Origin: Ichthyosporea sp. XGB-2017a
Lineage: Eukaryota > Opisthokonta > Ichthyosporea
Length of the DNA: 26,768 bases
Assembly (NCBI GenBank): GCA_002811675.1
Contig: PDIM01010359.1
Span: 1-26,768, forward strand
Direction: 5' to 3'
In this document: piece by piece, positions 25,758-26,768 of the stretch
Position numbering within the stretch: the stretch's first letter is position 1
How the letters are laid out: every line of letters begins with the position of its first letter
The notes under the pieces: generated by a model
What the model saw: only the letters and a program-made list of their open reading frames with translations
What the model was told of the DNA's origin: nothing
The model's database searches: none
Position numbers and translations under genes: made by a program

Positions 25758-26354
25758 CTAGCTTCCGCGATACGTAGAGTAACCGTAAGGGCTTATCAAG
25801 AGAGGAACGTGATGGTGTAACTGAGTATCTGCGACCTCAAAGGTAACCTAAGGATACAAAAGGGGAAGGAAAGTCAGCGGGACGGGAAGCGATACCAACG
25901 AAGACCCATAAGAATTCTCTCATACTTTCTTCTCTTGTAAACTTACCTCCACAAAGGGATAAAAGCACGAGAGTCCGTGTTGTGCTCTGAAATATTCAGC
26001 AGTGAAGAATTTCATCTTGTATATGCCAGCTTTGAAATCATTGGGATGAACGTAAATAGCCGGACACCTCCCATCGTCGTTTGTGGTTCTGTTATGATCG
26101 GAATCAACAATAAATAAAAGAAGAAACAACAGGGAAGGGTGTAGTTACCGTTGAGTATGATGATTTGAGTGATACTATGCAGGAGAGATCGAGAGATTGA
26201 GAGAGAGAGAGAGTTGTGCTTACCCGGAGATGCGCATTTCAGCAGCATTGTTGTGAACATACGTAAGAGCAATCTCCATCCCGCGAGCAGGAAGGCCACT
26301 GGCCGTGTCCAAGACATGGGTGGTGAGGGCACTGCGGGGAGGAGAAGGATCCAT
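25758..26354 (-). CDS. 5-hydroxyisourate hydrolase (transthyretin-like), three exons
   Basis: Exons (minus strand) 26354-26224, 26088-25947 and 25847-25758, with GT-AG introns of 135 and 99 nt. Product 120 aa, normal for the family. It hydrolyses 5-hydroxyisourate to OHCU, the step after urate oxidase in urate breakdown. Signatures are LTTHVLDTASGLPARG (His13), TTNDDGRCP (Arg51), FKAGIYKMKFFTAEYF, FYPFVEVTFEV and HHHVPLLISPYGYSTYRGS. The catalytic His in HHHVPLL and the C-terminal YRGS tetrapeptide, diagnostic of the enzyme as opposed to transthyretin, are intact. There is no obvious PTS1 or PTS2 peroxisomal signal, so it is probably cytosolic. Each splice junction falls inside conserved sequence, which supports the model. 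Confidence 0.96.
26181..26213. repeat. (GA)n microsatellite
   Basis: Imperfect GA-rich repeat inside intron 1 of the HIU hydrolase gene, close to its donor site. Confidence 0.8.
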
Positions 26355-26768
26355 AGCTAATTTCCGATTTGTGTGCAAAAACTGAATTCAAGACACATAG
26401 AGGAGGAAGAAGAGGGAGAGAAGGAGAGTAAAGGCTAAGGCATGTGACTATTATGGCAGTGCGAGTTACTGGGACTATTCCACTTCCTTATCTATCTGTT
26501 GTTCTTTTTAAATCCTCTTCTTTATAAAAAAAAAACAAAAAAAACAAAAAAAACAAAAACAAAAAAAAGACTAAAAGCAAAACAAAGCAGGAAAACAAAG
26601 ACCAAAACAAAAACAAAAAATATTAATAAATACAACAAAAATGAAACAATGAAATAAGGCGACTTTTAGGGGTTCTTAATTTTTCCCCAAATAATTTTAA
26701 TTTGTGTGTTGCTTTTTTTTTTTTTTTTTTTTTTTTTTTTTGTTTGTATTTTCTTTTTTTTTTTTTTT
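26355..26768. other. Upstream flank of HIU hydrolase, homopolymer-rich
   Basis: Purine-rich 26397-26433, then A-rich DNA with AAAAAAAAC-type units (26524-26640) and a long T run from about 26711 to the window end. No gene seen. Confidence 0.6.

Overview
The window is nuclear DNA of a eukaryote, most likely a unicellular protist whose lineage I cannot name. Evidence: GT-AG spliceosomal introns (about 97 to 182 nt), AATAAA poly(A) signals, a Pol III-type tRNA gene with a T-run terminator, signal peptides, and eukaryote-only proteins (RNA polymerase III second-largest subunit, canonical nuclear poly(A) polymerase, HOP2, cytosolic-type AspRS). Intergenic DNA is rich in long A or T homopolymers. 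Introns are few: the poly(A) polymerase and RPC2 are single-exon, while HOP2, AspRS and HIU hydrolase each have two introns.

Layout. 1-2780: a small secreted protein of unknown function (-), a 161-bp element with 22-bp perfect inverted ends, a decayed methyltransferase-like gene, and a low-information stretch. 2781-3749: three-exon meiotic HOP2. 4052-4123: tRNA-Trp (-) with a poly-T terminator, followed on the + strand by a frameshifted 3' piece of a LINE-type retrotransposon with a poly(A) tail. 6209-7117: CHK1-like kinase (+). 7576-7965: an orphan domain-like ORF (-). 8463-10301: poly(A) polymerase (-), divergent from a PA-TM-RING ubiquitin ligase (11443-12393, +). 12868-13197: a small acidic protein with a TOX4-like zinc motif (-). 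13380-14310: an N gap flanked by the same 53-bp sequence on both sides. 15386-17848: a large secreted cysteine-rich protein (-) built on twelve near-identical 99-bp repeats. 19442-21288: AspRS (-, three exons), divergent from RPC2 (21843-25244, +). 25758-26354: three-exon 5-hydroxyisourate hydrolase (-).

Most intact genes are housekeeping: mRNA polyadenylation, Pol III transcription, tRNA charging, meiotic recombination, checkpoint or stress signalling, urate breakdown. They do not form a pathway or operon; proximity is ordinary eukaryotic gene order. Two divergent intergenic regions and the kinase upstream region share CCCTAA-type (telo-box-like) motifs, which could be a common promoter element.

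The most unusual items are the disintegrin-like repeat array with a 198-bp higher-order period, the duplicated flanks of the N gap, the decayed mobile and gene relics at the left end, and the zinc-motif protein without an HMG box. I found no convincing undescribed multi-gene system.
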